Assembly (NCBI GenBank): GCA_963761115.1
Contig: CAVXFS010000005.1
Location: forward strand, 310,001-374,000
Direction of reading: 5' to 3'
DNA length: 64,000 nucleotides
From: CAVXFS01 sp963761115
Lineage (GTDB): Bacteria; Pseudomonadota; Gammaproteobacteria; Burkholderiales; Gallionellaceae
The position numbers were made by a program, and so were the translations under genes. How positions within the stretch are numbered: the first letter of the stretch is position 1; every line of letters starts with the position of its first letter. The notes below the pieces were generated by a model. That model did no database searches. It had not been told where the DNA came from and was given only the letters and a program-made list of their open reading frames with translations. This document shows positions 62,301 to 64,000 of the stretch, one piece after another.

Positions 62301-63575
62301 TCAAGCCTTGTTGCGCTCCATCACCGCCGCAAAGAATCCGTCCGTACCATGCACCTGCGGCAGCAGTTGCAGGTATTCCCCGGTATCCAGCTCGATCAGG
62401 TGTTGCGCAAGGATTTCGCTGGCGGGCCGCAGCGAAAATTCCGGATGCGCGGCGAGGAAGGCATTCACGATATCCTGGTTTTCTTCCCGCAGCAGACTGC
62501 AGGTAGCATAGACCAGGCGTCCGCCCGGCTTGAGCAATTTGCTGGCGGCGGCCAGGATCGCGGCCTGCTTCTGGTTCAGTTCTGCCACGCTTTGTACGGA
62601 CTGGCGGAACTTCAGGTCGGGGTTGCGGCGCAGCGTGCCGAGGCCGCTGCACGGCGCATCCACCAGCACGCGGTCGATCTTGCCGGCCAGGCGCTTCACC
62701 TTGTTGTCGTTCTCGTGCGCGATCAGTTGCGGATGGATGTTGGACAGGCCGGAACGCTTCAGGCGCGGCTTCAGGTTGGCGAGGCGTTTCTCCGAGATGT
62801 CGAAGGCGTACAGACGTCCCTGCGAATTCATCATCGCGCCCAGCAACAGGGTCTTGCCGCCGGCGCCGGCGCAGAAATCCACCACCATGTCGTTGCGCTT
62901 CGGCGCCAGCAGGAAGCCGAGCAACTGGCTGCCTTCGTCCTGCACCTCGATCTTGCCGGTGACATACAGCGGCTGCCGGTTCAGCGCCGGCTTGCCGACC
63001 ACGCGGATGCCGATCGGCGACCACGGCGTGGCGCGCGCATCCATGCCGCCGGCCTGCAGCGATTGAAGTACTTCATCGCGCCCGGCGAGCAGGGTGTTGA
63101 CGCGCAGGTCCAGCGGCGCCGGTTGCTGCATGGCGCGGCCGGTGGAGAGAATGTCCTCGTCGGTCATGGTGAGGCGCAGTTTTTCCACGATCCATTCGGG
63201 CAGTTCGGCCTGTATCGAGAGGGGCATTTCGGTCAGGGCGATACTCTTGACCTGTGCCAGCCATTCGTTTTCCTCGCGCTTGAGCAATGGCGCGAGTTCG
63301 CGCAGGTTGTATCCGTCGAAACGCACCCAGTAGGCCAGCGCCAGGCGGCGCGGTGTGGCGCGCGCGGAAGGGGTGGACTGGCAGGCGTGTTCCAGGAACA
63401 GGCGATGGCGCAGGATGCCGAACACGGTTTCGGCGATCAGGTGGCGCTCGTTGGAGCCGATGCTGCGGTTCTGCTGAAAATAATGGCGCAGTCCTGCATC
63501 GGCAGGGTGCGCCAGCGGCATGATCTGGCGCAAGGCCTGAATGGTAAGGTCGAGACGGTATTCGGTGAGTAGCAT
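62301..63575 (-). CDS. rsmB: RsmB/NOP-family rRNA (cytosine-C5) methyltransferase
   Basis: A 424-residue m5C methyltransferase. The N-terminal NusB-like helical region (LRHYFQQNRSIGSNERHLIA) is followed by the catalytic domain: VVDFCAGAGGKTLLLGAMMN (motif I), FDISEKRL, the DAPCSGLGTLRRNPD motif IV Cys and YATCSLLREENQDIV motif VI with the catalytic Cys. The short spacer to greB (62241-62300) has only a 6-bp stem (TTCGCG/CGCGAA). Confidence 0.92.
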   Translation of the reverse strand: MLLTEYRLDLTIQALRQIMPLAHPADAGLRHYFQQNRSIGSNERHLIAETVFGILRHRLFLEHACQSTPSARATPRRLALAYWVRFDGYNLRELAPLLKREENEWLAQVKSIALTEMPLSIQAELPEWIVEKLRLTMTDEDILSTGRAMQQPAPLDLRVNTLLAGRDEVLQSLQAGGMDARATPWSPIGIRVVGKPALNRQPLYVTGKIEVQDEGSQLLGFLLAPKRNDMVVDFCAGAGGKTLLLGAMMNSQGRLYAFDISEKRLANLKPRLKRSGLSNIHPQLIAHENDNKVKRLAGKIDRVLVDAPCSGLGTLRRNPDLKFRQSVQSVAELNQKQAAILAAASKLLKPGGRLVYATCSLLREENQDIVNAFLAAHPEFSLRPASEILAQHLIELDTGEYLQLLPQVHGTDGFFAAVMERNKA

Positions 63576-63770
63576 AATCCTGGCTGATCAATGGAGTCAG
63601 TTTGACCCGATTGATACTTGGGGAATGTGACAGCCCGGCGAGTTTAGCGCATGTCACTGCGGAAAGTAAGCTGGTGTTTGCAGGCCATCCTTGCGGCATC
63701 GGTTAAGCCGCAGTCGCATCACCTGCAGATCAGGGTTTGTGAGATACCGTCAATTCCTGCATGGAACCAT

Positions 63771-63792
63771 GACCGGTAAAGACCGGTATAAT
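63771..63792 (+). promoter_or_regulatory. Tandem GACCGGTA boxes over a TATAAT
   Basis: GACCGGTA at 63771-63778 and 63781-63788, exactly 10 bases apart, each holding the palindrome ACCGGT. A perfect TATAAT (63787-63792) overlaps the second box and lies 9-14 bases before the ATG at 63801, so the mRNA leader would be nearly absent. No -35 seen. Elsewhere in 63576-63770 nothing recognisable was found. Confidence 0.45.
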
Positions 63793-63800
63793 CGTCGTTC

Positions 63801-64000
63801 ATGCCACCTGTCACGGTCCTCGCCGCCTTTTCTACATACCTGCTGATGCTGGCTGCGTACTTCCTGGCGCGGTATCGGTTTTTCCACATCCCGGCAATGA
63901 TCTCCATCATGCTGTTCGATCTGGGGATGCCGATCTATCTGTATACGCATCGTCGCTGGTGGCATCGTTTGATCGAACAGCAGGATATCCTGTCCTTTCT
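63801..64000 (+). CDS. Membrane protein, truncated by window end
   Basis: An open frame from ATG 63801 to the window end, 66 codons. Two hydrophobic segments (VLAAFSTYLLMLAAYFLARY; IPAMISIMLFDLGMPIYLYT) joined by a short basic loop, then THRRWWHRLIEQQDILSF. The family is not identified from this fragment. Divergent from rsmB. Confidence 0.65.
   Translation, partial: MPPVTVLAAFSTYLLMLAAYFLARYRFFHIPAMISIMLFDLGMPIYLYTHRRWWHRLIEQQDILSF

Overview
The window reads as a chromosomal segment of a GC-rich betaproteobacterium. The protein flavour (AccBC, DsbD, RsmB, MurJ, ArgDFG, two-subunit CysDN), a proteobacterial phosphoribulokinase (Calvin cycle) and a very high density of c-di-GMP signalling genes fit Nitrosomonadales, plausibly an autotroph related to Gallionella/Sideroxydans. 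That placement is an inference from gene content, not a measured identity. No rRNA, tRNA, CRISPR array, phage or intact insertion sequence was seen. Region 1-6936 (leftward) is a V/A-type rotary ATPase operon in the order G/H-C-I-K-F-E-A-B, with B cut by the window edge. Region 7068-17864 (leftward) is housekeeping: a zinc-ribbon DUF3426 protein, prmA, accC, accB, aroQ, dsbD, cutA, holA, lptE and leuS, many joined by ATGA stop/start overlaps. prkB (18057-18944) diverges from leuS. Region 19045-33302 (leftward) holds two signalling cassettes around murJ. The first is a giant hybrid kinase with CheR, a receiverless CheB and a REC-PAS-GGDEF-EAL protein. The second is a Cache/HAMP/PAS kinase, a single-domain response regulator and a REC-GGDEF-EAL protein. 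Region 33420-42160 (rightward) carries rpsT, argD-argF-argG, ppnP, yajQ and a run of small metabolic or oxidative-stress genes. leuA, with a possible leaderless upstream peptide, and yihY run leftward at 42227-45205. Region 45264-47867 holds a HugZ-like protein, an EamA protein, a NYN/OST-HTH protein and a thioredoxin. Region 47878-49671 is a small accessory island: a YefM/YoeB-type toxin-antitoxin pair and two orphan genes between two 96-bp direct repeats, the second being part of a MITE-like palindromic element. Region 49696-58291 has a GAF-PAS-GGDEF cyclase, then the sulfate assimilation block cysB, TauE/SafE exporter, sulfite reductase, APS reductase, cysD and cysN. The right end holds DUF4197, PEBP, CobD/CbiB-like, methyltransferase, greB, rsmB and a truncated membrane protein. 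Sequence quality caution: leuS, one kinase/regulator pair and cysI-cysH-cysD are broken by many single-base indels, although every segment still encodes conserved residues in one frame or another. Clustered sequencing or assembly errors explain this better than gene decay. The system most worth following up is the hybrid kinase-CheR-CheB-GGDEF/EAL cassette. Its kinase coiled coil carries Glu-Glu pairs exactly every seven residues, resembling the methylation helices of chemoreceptors.
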